Shown: positions 15,894 through 24,436, numbered from the stretch's first letter. The stretch is DNA of 64,000 bases from Desulfomarina profundi (GCF_019703855.1 NZ_AP024086.1:3802501-3866500); one strand, 5' to 3'. Made by a program: numbers and translations. Notes: generated from the letters alone by a model not told the origin.

Positions 15894-17237
15894 ATGAAAA
15901 CAGCATGTTTTTTCAGTGTCCTTATTTTAGCTGTCAACCTGTTGATGATTAACCTGTACGGGACTGATGTCCCATTCTGGGACCAGTGGGATTCCGAGGC
16001 GGAGCTCTATATTAAATGGGAGGAACATTCTCTCACCCCGCAGGATCTGATCAAACCCCATGTCCAGCACCGTTTTGCCGTTTCCCGACTCCTGAGAATA
16101 GCCCTGTATGAATTGCTTGGGGGCTGGTCACCCAGGGGCAATATGATTTTCCAGAGTTTCCTGGTGCCTTTGATTTTCCTGGTATTTTTCATTTTTGTCC
16201 GGGATAAACTGAGGGAAAAATGGAAACGCTTTGTTTTTTATTCTATTTCCGTGGCGGTATTTTTAGCCCCCCTCTACTGGGAGGTGATCCTCCTTGGCTT
16301 TCAAAGTCATTTTTACCTGTCTGTCATTTGGGGACTGCTGCTCATCCTGCTCGCATCCCGTCCTCCGGAAATGAAAATACTCTTCTGGTTTTTCCTGATC
16401 GGTATGGTGAACAGCTTTACTTCAGCGTCCAGCCTGGTACCTCTGCTGGTGTGTCTGGTGATTCAGCTGGTTTCCCTGATCGGTTTTGAACAGAAGCGGC
16501 AGGTTTCTTACCTGATGTTGGGAATAACGGTGTTTCTTCTTGTTTTCAATATGAAATTACTGGTGTTTCCCGCAAATCAGCAACAGTTGGGAGCCCACGG
16601 TTTTCTGGACCTGGTCTGGTTATCCCTTCAGGCTTTCAGCTGGCCGGTTGAATACCTTGGTATCCTCTGTCTCTGGCTTATTCCTGTAGCCGTTATTGTC
16701 TTTCGGTACAGGGTATGGAGTCCGGAAGGGATGAAGAGGCTGGTATCCTGTATTATTCGGGATAGGGCAAATCTTGCACTTTTCGGTTTTCTGCTCTGGC
16801 TTGTTCTTTCGATCGGTTCAATAGCTTTTGCAAGGGGAAATTACGCTCTCTTTGTCTCCAGATATATGAATATATATGGTTTTATGCTTTATACACCGTT
16901 TCTGCTGTATCTGTTGTTTTTTGACAGCGCACAGCTCAAATTTAAAAAACGGCAGTCCGGGATTCTGCTGATACTCTATATCCTGCTTGTTGCAGGTTGG
17001 GCCAGGGAGGGATTACAGGAATTTCAGAGATGTGTTCAATATAAAACAGATATGGATCGTATTAAAATGAATCTGGTGATGGCTCTGCAACTCAATGATC
17101 CCGGTTATCTCTACAGGCAGCAGCAGATCAAATATATATATGGTGCGCATCCTGATCCTGGAAAGGTCTTTACTCTGATGAAGAATCCTGCCCTGCGCGG
17201 AAAACTTTTATGGCTGCCGGAGAAAATCAGGAAATAA
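15894..17237 (+). CDS. Polytopic membrane protein, glycosyltransferase-like
   Basis: A 447-residue protein with around ten hydrophobic helices. The first extracytoplasmic loop has FWDQWDSEAELY and then PHVQHRFAVSRLL. An acidic DQWD-x-E with a following His-Arg pair resembles the active-site loop of GT-C membrane glycosyltransferases. No homologue name is certain. The gene stands alone between the WYL regulator and the nap operon terminator, on the opposite strand to both. I see no partner glycan genes. Confidence 0.6.
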   Translation: MKTACFFSVLILAVNLLMINLYGTDVPFWDQWDSEAELYIKWEEHSLTPQDLIKPHVQHRFAVSRLLRIALYELLGGWSPRGNMIFQSFLVPLIFLVFFIFVRDKLREKWKRFVFYSISVAVFLAPLYWEVILLGFQSHFYLSVIWGLLLILLASRPPEMKILFWFFLIGMVNSFTSASSLVPLLVCLVIQLVSLIGFEQKRQVSYLMLGITVFLLVFNMKLLVFPANQQQLGAHGFLDLVWLSLQAFSWPVEYLGILCLWLIPVAVIVFRYRVWSPEGMKRLVSCIIRDRANLALFGFLLWLVLSIGSIAFARGNYALFVSRYMNIYGFMLYTPFLLYLLFFDSAQLKFKKRQSGILLILYILLVAGWAREGLQEFQRCVQYKTDMDRIKMNLVMALQLNDPGYLYRQQQIKYIYGAHPDPGKVFTLMKNPALRGKLLWLPEKIRK

Positions 17238-17241
17238 AAAT

Positions 17242-17268
17242 GCCCTGAATCCATGACAGATTCAGGGC
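17242..17268 (-). terminator. Terminator of the nap operon
   Basis: A perfect 10-bp stem GCCCTGAATC/GATTCAGGGC with a 7-base loop, followed on the minus strand by ATTTTTATTT. It lies 23 bases after the nrfD-like stop. On the plus strand no T tract follows, so it mainly ends the minus-strand operon. Confidence 0.85.
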
Positions 17269-17290
17269 GTAACGGAAGCTGGATTGCTTG

Positions 17291-18511
17291 TCAGTCGGCA
17301 CCTTCATATCGCTGTTCAATAATCAGCGCGGTTCGGATCAACCAGGTCACTACCGTAATTCCCAGGCAGAGAATACCAAGGGTTACTCCCAGTTCAACCC
17401 AGGTGGGCAGGTAATCGACAACTTCTCCAAGGGGGGAGGGAATAAGTCCGGGGACAATTAAACCGATGCCCTTTTCCATCCACACCGCTATAAAAAGAAA
17501 GCCACAGGCGGGCAGGAGCACCTTCGGGTTGTCTTTGCCGGGGTTGAAGGCAATCACCAGAGTAGCCAGGAGATTAATAATGACCGAGGTCCATATCCAT
17601 GGAACAAGAGAATTATGACCGTCCATGCCGAAGAAGAGGTAGACGGCGGAGCTTGAATGGTGAGTTGGAAAGTAAAATTCCTTGAATATCTCGGAAAAGA
17701 GCATGATCAGGTTAACGATTGCTGAAATGGTGATGATCAGGCGCAGTTTACGGAAAACCTTTCGGTCTATTTTGTAGTCAGTGGTGCTGTGAATGATGGC
17801 AAGTATCAGGGCTATCAGGGCAGGACCGGCCGCAAAGGCGGAGGCGAGAAAGCGTGGTCCCATAAGGGGATTATTCCAGAATGGTCGTGCAGGAAGACCC
17901 TGGTAGAGAAAGGCTGTGACCATATGAATGGAAAAGGCCCAGAAGATTGAGAGAAAAACAAAGGGGCGGTATTTTCGTTCATCTGCCTTGCGTCCCATGT
18001 AATGGCTGTAAAGAATATAGGCGGGTACAAGACCGTTTAAAAGAAGATAGCCGTTGAGCACCAGGACATCCCAGGCCAGAATCGACGAAGGGAAATTAAA
18101 GAGGCCTATTCCCGGAATAAGATGCCATGCCTGAAGAGGTCCACCCAAATCCACTGCAATAAAGGACAGGCACATAACCAGTGCTCCCACGGCAACACCT
18201 TCACCGATGATGACCACCCTGTGAAAACCGGGATCATGAAACATGTAAGCGGGCAGGATCAGCATAACGGCTGCTGCCGCAACTCCCACCAGAAAGGTAA
18301 AATTGGAAATGTAGAGTCCCCAGCTGACAATGTCGTTCATTCCCGTTACCGAAAGACCAAATCTTGCCTGAAACGAGTAGGCATAGATACCGAATCCCAT
18401 GCCGAAGAGCAGGAAAATTCTGAAAATCTGGAAGGCAATTCCACCCCTGAGATTCCAGCGAACGGCATCGGTTAAAAAGGATTTAAGATTTTTATGGGGG
18501 ACTGCATTCAT
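17291..18511 (-). CDS. NrfD/DsrP-type quinol-interacting membrane subunit
   Basis: A 406-residue integral membrane protein with about ten helices of the NrfD/PsrC family. Recognisable segments are GLYISNFTFLVGVAAAAVMLI and the following QAWHLIPGIGLFNFPSSILAWD. The family has no cofactor of its own; it exchanges electrons with quinones and passes them to a FeS partner, here the gene just upstream. In this operon it probably takes the place of NapC or NapH as quinol-oxidising unit for periplasmic nitrate reductase. The best relatives may be DsrP or HmcC-like proteins. Confidence 0.85.
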   Translation of the reverse strand: MNAVPHKNLKSFLTDAVRWNLRGGIAFQIFRIFLLFGMGFGIYAYSFQARFGLSVTGMNDIVSWGLYISNFTFLVGVAAAAVMLILPAYMFHDPGFHRVVIIGEGVAVGALVMCLSFIAVDLGGPLQAWHLIPGIGLFNFPSSILAWDVLVLNGYLLLNGLVPAYILYSHYMGRKADERKYRPFVFLSIFWAFSIHMVTAFLYQGLPARPFWNNPLMGPRFLASAFAAGPALIALILAIIHSTTDYKIDRKVFRKLRLIITISAIVNLIMLFSEIFKEFYFPTHHSSSAVYLFFGMDGHNSLVPWIWTSVIINLLATLVIAFNPGKDNPKVLLPACGFLFIAVWMEKGIGLIVPGLIPSPLGEVVDYLPTWVELGVTLGILCLGITVVTWLIRTALIIEQRYEGAD

Positions 18512-18574
18512 ATCGTTCCTCTTGTGAGATAACTCGGCGATTGTTATTTAATAAAAACTAAATAGTTATGGCTG

Positions 18575-19543
18575 TTAATCAATGAAATACCAGAATTTCG
18601 GTTCAGTTCCGATGTTCTCTTTCATCCTGAAAACCTTTTTGTGTTCAAGGACGAAACGGATCTCGCTCTCCGGGTCAAGCAGGTTGCCGAACACCCGTGA
18701 TCCGGTGGGGCAGGCTTCCACGCAGGCCGGAAGGCGGCCTTTGCGGGTTCGCTGGATGCAGAAGGTACATTTTTCCATCTTTCCCTTTGGTCTTCTGCGG
18801 TTGCCGAGGTAGTGCTGTTTCGTGGTGAGTTCTTCTTTCGGTACTTCTCCCTGGCTCCAGTTGAAACGTCGTCCGAAGTAAGGGCAGGCGGCCTGGCAGT
18901 AACGGCAGCCTATACACCAGTTATAATCCACCACAACAATACCGTCAGGTTCCCTCCAGGTTGCCTTGGTGGGGCAGGCCTTGATACATGGCGCATTTTC
19001 ACAATGGAAACACTGAACTCCCATGTAGAATTTGTTTTCCACCGGTACCTTATGGTAGAACTGCCCATCTCCGGTACTGGGGTCTAGCTTGCCCGGTTCC
19101 ATTTCAAAGATCCGGATATACTGGGTATTGGTCTTTCGATCCAGGTTGTTTTCTTTTACACAGGCGGCGACACATTCCATAAATCCTTCACAGCGGGAGA
19201 TATTGAAAGCGTAACCGTAGAGAACGTTTTCTATCGGTGGGTCAGTGCCGATCTGGACATCCAGATCGTTCTGGATTTTTGCCAACCTCTCCAGTCGTTT
19301 TACCGTCTCCTTTTTCTCCTCTGCGGTCATCAGCCGGTAATGTTTTTTAAAATACTCCTGCCAGCGCAGTTTCATTTCTTCCGAGGTGGTGGTGTCTCCG
19401 GTAGCCATGCAGCCGGTAGCCAGAGCAGCGCTGCCCGCAGCCATGGCGATGGAAGCACCTTTCAGAAAAGATCGCCTGCTGCTCGGTTTTTCCAGAACAT
19501 CTTGAATTACTGTCTGTTTTTCATTTTTTTTGGGTGAACTCAT
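18575..19543 (-). CDS. NrfC/DsrO-like periplasmic ferredoxin (4x[4Fe-4S])
   Basis: A 322-residue FeS protein with a Tat signal (SSRRSFLKGASIAMAAGSAALATGC). The final Cys sits in a lipobox-like context, so it may be membrane-anchored. Four cysteine clusters are visible: CEGFMECVAAC, CFHCENAPCIKACP, CIGCRYCQAACP, and CTFC with CVEACP. This matches NrfC/DsrO/PsrB-type electron-transfer subunits. It would link the NrfD-like membrane protein to the periplasmic cytochromes encoded just before it. The start follows AGGAC and a stop-to-start gap of 11 bases from the cytochrome. Confidence 0.88.
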   Translation of the reverse strand: MSSPKKNEKQTVIQDVLEKPSSRRSFLKGASIAMAAGSAALATGCMATGDTTTSEEMKLRWQEYFKKHYRLMTAEEKKETVKRLERLAKIQNDLDVQIGTDPPIENVLYGYAFNISRCEGFMECVAACVKENNLDRKTNTQYIRIFEMEPGKLDPSTGDGQFYHKVPVENKFYMGVQCFHCENAPCIKACPTKATWREPDGIVVVDYNWCIGCRYCQAACPYFGRRFNWSQGEVPKEELTTKQHYLGNRRRPKGKMEKCTFCIQRTRKGRLPACVEACPTGSRVFGNLLDPESEIRFVLEHKKVFRMKENIGTEPKFWYFID

Positions 19544-19554
19544 GGTTAGTCCTG

Positions 19555-20169
19555 TCAGTTCAGCGGTACCGAATAGGTGGCCGGAAATCGTTTTGAGAAT
19601 CGTGGGGAATGCGGATTATGGCAACTGGCACAATTATAGATTACCCGTTCTCCTGCCCAGTTTGAGACCCGTTTGCCATGGGCCCCGCCGAGCCAGTCAC
19701 GTTTCTGGCGGAAATGGCACTGACCACAGAGTTTATAGCTGTGGTCAAAATCAATTTTTCTGCCTTTTTTATCTTCTAGAAAATCCCGGTCATCCTCACT
19801 GTGGCAGTCGATACAGCTCAGTTCATTACCTGCACGGCCATGGTTAATGATTACATTGCCATGGGTCAGTTCAAAGCCCTGTTTGACGAGAACCGGTTTT
19901 TCTCCATGGCAGTTGCTGCATTTATACCTTTTGATCTCCTGTTTGCGAGCGAGAACCCTGAATGATCCACCCCTGTATTCTTCCAGGGCAAGGACCGTTT
20001 TTCGGGTGACAGGTCGAACCTTTTTTACCGACCTGGCGTCAAACGGTTTGACCGTTTTTTTAATAGTGTCCAGAAACGATTTTTCGTTTGCCAGGGCAAA
20101 AGAGGTTAAAAGCAGCATGAGCAGGAGAGAGAGACCCGGTATGGCGAATGGAATAATTTGTTTCTTCAT
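19555..20169 (-). CDS. Tetrahaem periplasmic cytochrome c
   Basis: A 204-residue secreted cytochrome with a Sec signal (MKKQIIPFAIPGLSLLLMLLLTSFALA) and four CxxCH motifs: CSNCH, CIDCH, CGQCH and CASCH. Extra histidines can serve as distal ligands. It is analogous in position to NapM, the tetrahaem cytochrome of Desulfovibrio-type nap clusters, but I cannot show homology by eye. It likely carries electrons between the FeS/NrfD module and NapB/NapA. Confidence 0.82.
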   Translation of the reverse strand: MKKQIIPFAIPGLSLLLMLLLTSFALANEKSFLDTIKKTVKPFDARSVKKVRPVTRKTVLALEEYRGGSFRVLARKQEIKRYKCSNCHGEKPVLVKQGFELTHGNVIINHGRAGNELSCIDCHSEDDRDFLEDKKGRKIDFDHSYKLCGQCHFRQKRDWLGGAHGKRVSNWAGERVIYNCASCHNPHSPRFSKRFPATYSVPLN

Positions 20170-20186
20170 AAAGACCTGTCTCCCCC

Positions 20187-20849
20187 TTAAGGTTTACGTG
20201 CGAATTCCTGCAGAGGTGCCGTCTGTGGGGCTGGGACATGGCATTGTCGGCAGTTGCCACGCGCGGAATGATCAACCCGGATTTCAACCACAGCCCCCGG
20301 CCCGGTATGGCAGGCGATACAGTTTTCCCGCAGTTGCAGAGCATGGGGTATGGGTGGAGGTGAACTGGACAGAAACGATCTGCCCAGACGTGGTGGGACG
20401 ATGGATTTCCAGTTGGTTTCCACAAACTTTTCAGTTGTATTCACCTGGGCGTGACACTGGTAGCAGAGACTGTTTTCCGGGTGGGGGGTAACCGGAATGA
20501 ATTTGCCAAATTCCTGACTGTAACCACCCTCCCCGTGACAGGAAAGGCAGTCAGTCTCATTTCCACTGAAGGTCAGGTCTACCGGGTGGGGGATGGGTGG
20601 GGGGGAACCGGGATACTGGCGCCTGTCGTAGTAAGTCGCCAGGTTTCGGTCGCCTGAATCCGCAGACATGTAGGGTTGCGGGGTCTGGTCATGGGCATCA
20701 TAAATTTTTTTACCCTGATGATCAAATTTGTTAAGGTCCACACCCCGGTCGATTGTTGCGGAAAGAGCCTGAAAACTCGTAAAAACCAGTGCTCCAGCTA
20801 AAGAGAGTATGGTTACAAGTTTATTGCTTTGTATTGAGAGTTTCATCAT
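20187..20849 (-). CDS. napB: NapB-like tetrahaem cytochrome with duplicated domain
   Basis: About 220 residues with a Sec signal (LVTILSLAGALVFTSFQALSA). The family mark is the NapB entry YYDRRQYPGSPPPIPHPV and the end CIACHTGPGAVVEIRVDHS. Classic NapB is dihaem, but this protein has four CxxCH motifs (CLSCH, CYQCH, CIACH, CRQCH). The PPPIPH-(13-16 residues)-CxxCH-CxxCH unit occurs twice, so the haem domain looks internally duplicated. I start at the ATG ending at 20849, which follows GGAGAAAGC and overlaps the napA stop. It should pass electrons to NapA. Confidence 0.85.
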   Translation of the reverse strand: MMKLSIQSNKLVTILSLAGALVFTSFQALSATIDRGVDLNKFDHQGKKIYDAHDQTPQPYMSADSGDRNLATYYDRRQYPGSPPPIPHPVDLTFSGNETDCLSCHGEGGYSQEFGKFIPVTPHPENSLCYQCHAQVNTTEKFVETNWKSIVPPRLGRSFLSSSPPPIPHALQLRENCIACHTGPGAVVEIRVDHSARGNCRQCHVPAPQTAPLQEFARKP

Positions 20850-23164
20850 GCTTTCTCCAGTCTTACCGCACATTTTTTATAGTCTGGCTGCTTGGAAATC
20901 GGGCAGAAGGCATCAAGTGTTACTTCGTTGATCAGATAACTTTCATCAAAGAACGGTACAAACACCATACCCCGGGGAGGAACCCCACGACCCCGGATGG
21001 ATGCGGGCATTGTAACTTCACCTCTGCGGGAGATAATTTTTACCATTTCACCATTGACAACTCCAAGTTCGGCGGCATCTTCCGGGTTGATTTCCACATA
21101 GGAATGGGGAACAGCATTGTGGAGGACGGGGATTCTCCTGGTCATGGATCCCGTATGCCAATGCTCGATGACTCGTCCGGTATTGAGCCAGAAATTATAT
21201 TCACCGTCCGGAAATTCAGCAGCCGGCTCATAAGGACGGGCCCAGATCCAGGCCCTGTGGTTTTTCTTGCCGTAAAAATCGAAATCCTTGCCGTTGGTGC
21301 AGGCAGGATCATATTTCGCGTTAAAGCGCCATCGGGTTTCCTTGCCGTCGACAAATGGCCACTGGACACCGGAGCGTTTTTTCAGGACGGTATACGGGGC
21401 CATTTCATGTTTTGGTCCGGCATGAAATTTTCTGTATTCTTCCCAGATTTTACCGATGTATTCATCCTGGCTCCAGGGGAACTGTTTTTCAAAACCGAGT
21501 CGCCTTGCCACCTCGATGATCTGCCAGGTATCGGACATGGCTTCTCCAGGAGGTTTGACGATTTCGGCAAAATGCTGGGTTCGGCGCTCCGAGTTCCCAA
21601 ACATTCCTTCCTGTTCCACCCACATGGCGGCCGGCAGGATGACATCGGCCACATCAGTGGTGGGGGTCGGGTATACATCCGAGACGACGACAAAGCGGTC
21701 ATCTTTCAGGGCACCGTCACGGTAGCGGCGCAGGTTTGGCATGGTGACCATTGGGTTTGTCACCTGGATCCAGATAAACTTTATATCGCCCCGATCAAGA
21801 GCACGGAACATCTCCACAGTGTGATAAGTGGGTTTGGGATCGATGTTTTCAAGGGGAACATCCCATATTTCCGCCGCCATTTTGCGGTGATGTTCATTCA
21901 TAACTACCCCGTGGGGTAATTTATGGGTCAGGGTTCCAACTTCACGGACGGTACCGCAGGCACTTGGCTGTCCGGTGAGAGAGAATGGGCTGTTACCGGG
22001 AGTAGATATTTTCCCGACCAGCAGGTGGATATTGTAGACCAGGTTATTGATCCATGTTCCCCTGGTATGCTGGTTCATTCCCATGCACCAGAAAGAGGTG
22101 ACTTTCAGGTCTGGATCCCCGTAAAGGGCTGCCATGTACTTGATATTTTTTGCGGAAACGCCTGATATTTTTTCCACCTTTTCAGGAGTGTAATCTTCCA
22201 GGAAACGTTTATACTCTTCAAAATCAATTGATTCGGCTTTGTCCTTGAACGCGAAATGATCCTGGGTTCCATAACCGATATTGGTTTTACCCTTATGAAA
22301 GGAGACATGCTCGTTTACGAAATCCCAGTTTACCCAGTCATTTTTAATAATTTCGTAACAGATGGCGTTGGCAACGGCCAAGTCGGTCTGGGGCCGGAAG
22401 AGAATTGATTTATCGGCTGCCTGGCTGGTTCGTGTCGAGCGGGTGGCAAAGTCAATAATGGTTACATTGTTTCTTCGTTTTCGGTTTGCCAGCATACGGG
22501 AGAAGAGCACCGGGTGCATCTCGGCCATGTTGTTGCCCCAGGTGATGAAAACATTGGCATGATCCATATCCTCGTAGCAGCCCATGGGTTCATCGATACC
22601 GAAAGAAGTCATGAAACCGGTAACGGCACTGGCCATACATAATCTGGCGTTGGCCTCCACATTATTGGTACCGAGACAGCCTTTGAACAGTTTTGAGGCA
22701 ACATAACCATCGGGAATAGTCCACTGACCTGAACCGTAAATGGCAACCGAATCCTTGCCATGTTTCTCCATGGTTTTCTTGATCTTATCTGCGATGAGAT
22801 CAAGGGCCTCCTTGATGGGAACTTCGACCATCTCTCCATTTTTTCGAATCTTGGCAGTGGTGATACGATCTTTGGCGTAGAGTGCCTGAACGGAATGGTA
22901 TCCTTTCATGCAGCACAGGCCTTTATTGACACTGCAGTTGGGGTCGCCTTTCACGGCGACGGCCCTGCCGTCCGAGACACCTATCAGGACACCGCAACCG
23001 GTACCGCAGAAGCGACAGGGTGCTTTCTGCCAGGAGATTATACCGGAATTGTTTTTCAACTTCTGCCAGCTGCCGAAACTGGCGCCGGGAAAAAGTGCTC
23101 CGGCTGTGGCAACCGCGCTGCTTGCGGCCGCATACTTCAAAAACCTTCGTCTGTTGAGTTTCAC
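20846..23164 (-). CDS. napA: Periplasmic nitrate reductase catalytic subunit
   Basis: A 772-residue molybdopterin enzyme reducing nitrate to nitrite in the periplasm. It has a Tat signal (NRRRFLKYAAASSAVATAGA), a [4Fe-4S] site with Cys50, Cys53, Cys57 and Cys84, and the Mo-ligand Cys176 in NARLCMASAV. Further bis-MGD contacts (WGNNMAEMHP, GMNQHTRG, TGRVIEHWHTGSMTRR) agree with NapA rather than NarG or formate dehydrogenase. It is shorter than the E. coli enzyme (828) and close to the Desulfovibrio form. The start is GTG, overlapping the napD stop as GTGA, so it is translationally coupled to its chaperone. Confidence 0.96.
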   Translation of the reverse strand: MKLNRRRFLKYAAASSAVATAGALFPGASFGSWQKLKNNSGIISWQKAPCRFCGTGCGVLIGVSDGRAVAVKGDPNCSVNKGLCCMKGYHSVQALYAKDRITTAKIRKNGEMVEVPIKEALDLIADKIKKTMEKHGKDSVAIYGSGQWTIPDGYVASKLFKGCLGTNNVEANARLCMASAVTGFMTSFGIDEPMGCYEDMDHANVFITWGNNMAEMHPVLFSRMLANRKRRNNVTIIDFATRSTRTSQAADKSILFRPQTDLAVANAICYEIIKNDWVNWDFVNEHVSFHKGKTNIGYGTQDHFAFKDKAESIDFEEYKRFLEDYTPEKVEKISGVSAKNIKYMAALYGDPDLKVTSFWCMGMNQHTRGTWINNLVYNIHLLVGKISTPGNSPFSLTGQPSACGTVREVGTLTHKLPHGVVMNEHHRKMAAEIWDVPLENIDPKPTYHTVEMFRALDRGDIKFIWIQVTNPMVTMPNLRRYRDGALKDDRFVVVSDVYPTPTTDVADVILPAAMWVEQEGMFGNSERRTQHFAEIVKPPGEAMSDTWQIIEVARRLGFEKQFPWSQDEYIGKIWEEYRKFHAGPKHEMAPYTVLKKRSGVQWPFVDGKETRWRFNAKYDPACTNGKDFDFYGKKNHRAWIWARPYEPAAEFPDGEYNFWLNTGRVIEHWHTGSMTRRIPVLHNAVPHSYVEINPEDAAELGVVNGEMVKIISRRGEVTMPASIRGRGVPPRGMVFVPFFDESYLINEVTLDAFCPISKQPDYKKCAVRLEKA

Positions 23165-23412
23165 CTTAATTTCTCCTTAATTTTTTCGTCATCATAGCCA
23201 AAGGTCAGGCTCAGGGACTGAAGAGTCTGCAGCTGCTTCAGTTTTTCCTGGAGCTTTTCTTCGGTAGCTTTATCCGGTGTATCGGTTACGAGAACGACAA
23301 CTTCCCGGTTGTCGGATGGAATGACTTCACAGTGGGACAGGGAGGCAAGATCGGCACAAAGCATCTCCTTTGCACCATTTGCGGGAATGGCAAGATAGCT
23401 GAATATCGGCAT
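23161..23412 (-). CDS. napD: NapD-type maturation chaperone
   Basis: An 83-residue ferredoxin-fold protein beginning MPIFSYLAIPANG. It has the small NapD layout: a beta strand, a Cys-containing helix (KEMLCADLASLSHCEV), the VVLVTD strand, a long helix and SLSLTFGYDDE. NapD binds the Tat signal of NapA and holds back its export until the cofactor is loaded. It is the first gene of the nap operon and overlaps napA. The start follows AAGGAGTAAG. Confidence 0.88.
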   Translation of the reverse strand: MPIFSYLAIPANGAKEMLCADLASLSHCEVIPSDNREVVVLVTDTPDKATEEKLQEKLKQLQTLQSLSLTFGYDDEKIKEKLR

Positions 23413-23613
23413 TCTTACTCCTTCTGGTATGTTGAGTATATACTACAATGTAATAGTGTACTTCCCATGATAGCATATGAAGGGTCAGTTTCTTTGACTT
23501 AAGTCAAAGAGTTTGCCACATTGTAGCATATTGTAGTGCAAAGCAAAATATAAATTCTTTAAAATCAATGAAGTGAGGAAAGGATAGATCGTGTAATTGG
23601 ACAGGAGGAAAAT
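23413..23613. promoter_or_regulatory. Nap operon control region with FNR/HcpR-like palindrome
   Basis: The 20-bp perfect palindrome TCTTTGACTTAAGTCAAAGA at 23491-23510 has the TTGAC-N4-GTCAA form of CRP/FNR-superfamily sites. It resembles those assigned to HcpR, the nitrosative-stress regulator of sulfate reducers. Around it, ACTACAATGT (23442-23451) and inverted copies ACATTGTAG (23518-23526) and ATATTGTAGT (23529-23538) form a second outer symmetrical set that another regulator may use. No clear -10/-35 pair stands out. Confidence 0.65.
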
Positions 23614-23685
23614 ATGGGCACGGGTCTTAATAGAGTTCAATCACCCAAAAGAATATCAGTGATTTTTGACCGCGGCCTGGTCTGA
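23614..23685 (+). CDS. Possible 23-residue small ORF
   Basis: An ATG at 23614 preceded by the strong ribosome site AGGAGGAAAAT opens a 23-codon frame beginning MGTGLNRVQSPKRISV and ending TGA at 23685. It lies between the divergent nap operon and the Cache gene. It may be a leader peptide or chance. Only the ribosome site supports it. Confidence 0.3.
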   Translation: MGTGLNRVQSPKRISVIFDRGLV

Positions 23686-23693
23686 TAAAATCA

Positions 23694-23731
23694 CCACATC
23701 TCCAGAGGGACCGGGTTTCATGGGTAATCAG
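23694..23731 (+). repeat. 38-bp repeat family D, copy 2
   Basis: A gap-free relative of 6759-6796, with 33 of 38 bases identical. It lies just after the small ORF and about 150 bases before the Cache gene. The function is unknown. Confidence 0.45.
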
Positions 23732-23798
23732 AAAAAGAATAGTGAACACAGGTCTAAAATAAATGATCACTCAATTTGACATTCCTTCATTTTTGGTG

Positions 23799-23818
23799 AT
23801 ACGATTTTGAAATCGTAT
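23799..23818. promoter_or_regulatory. Perfect 20-bp palindrome before the Cache gene
   Basis: ATACGATTT and AAATCGTAT flank the dinucleotide TG about 60 bases upstream of the Cache-protein start. A perfect dyad of this size in a promoter region is a likely operator. The regulator is unknown. Confidence 0.55.
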
Positions 23819-23878
23819 TGAAGTGGTCAGATAGTTTCATCAGATGATAAATCCTCATTACAATTAACGGAGGCTGCA

Positions 23879-24352
23879 ATGTTCAGAAAATTATTTTTGT
23901 TTTTTATTCTTTTCGGGTTGATTTCCACATTGAATTTTTCAGTTGCTTTTGCCGCAAATGCAACCAGAGAAGAGTGTGTGGCTAAAGTTCAGGCTGCTGT
24001 CAAACTGGCACAGGAGAAGGGGGAAGAGGCTGCACTGGCACAGGTTGCAGATCCAAATGGCCCGTTTGTCTGGAAAGATTCGTATGTATTTGCTACCTCG
24101 GCTGACCAAGCTGTTACCAGAGCCCATCCGATTAAACCCAAACTGGTTGGAAAAAACCTTCTCCATGTGAAGGATGTCAATGGTGTCCTGATATTTTCCG
24201 AGATTTCCCGTGTTGCCAGCTCAGCTTCAGGAAAGGGCTGGGTAGACTATATGTGGCCGAAACCTGGAGAGAAAAAGCCATCTCAGAAACATACATATAT
24301 CGAAAAGGTTCCGGGAACAAATCTGGCCTTTGGAGCAGGATATTACGATTGA
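23879..24352 (+). CDS. Secreted single-Cache-domain protein
   Basis: A 157-residue exported protein with a Sec signal (MFRKLFLFFILFGLISTLNFSVAFA). Its mature part looks like one single-Cache sensor domain: FVWKDSYVFATSA, HPIKPKLVGKNLLHVKDVNG, GWVDYMWPKPGEKKP and the closing FGAGYYD. It has no membrane anchor or output domain, so it may act as a free periplasmic ligand-binding partner. The chemoreceptor 84 bases downstream, whose periplasmic domain is a helical bundle, is the obvious candidate partner. The start follows AACGGAGG. Confidence 0.78.
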   Translation: MFRKLFLFFILFGLISTLNFSVAFAANATREECVAKVQAAVKLAQEKGEEAALAQVADPNGPFVWKDSYVFATSADQAVTRAHPIKPKLVGKNLLHVKDVNGVLIFSEISRVASSASGKGWVDYMWPKPGEKKPSQKHTYIEKVPGTNLAFGAGYYD

Positions 24353-24370
24353 TGTCAGCAGGAATCGCTG

Positions 24371-24397
24371 GTAAGGGAGGAGAGAATCCTCCCTTAC
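24371..24397 (+). terminator. Hairpin between Cache gene and chemoreceptor
   Basis: An 11-bp perfect stem (GTAAGGGAGGA/TCCTCCCTTAC) with a five-base loop, 19 bases after the Cache stop. No T tract follows, so it is more likely an mRNA-stabilising hairpin or partial attenuator than a full terminator. Confidence 0.45.
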
Positions 24398-24436
24398 GGG
24401 CAATGGCAGTTATTGAACAGAGTAGATGGAATATTA

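Noticed and set aside
20789-21919. Long plus-strand ORF of 376 codons opposite napA
   Set aside because: It is the antisense shadow of a well-conserved gene, has no recognisable domain and no suitable ribosome site.
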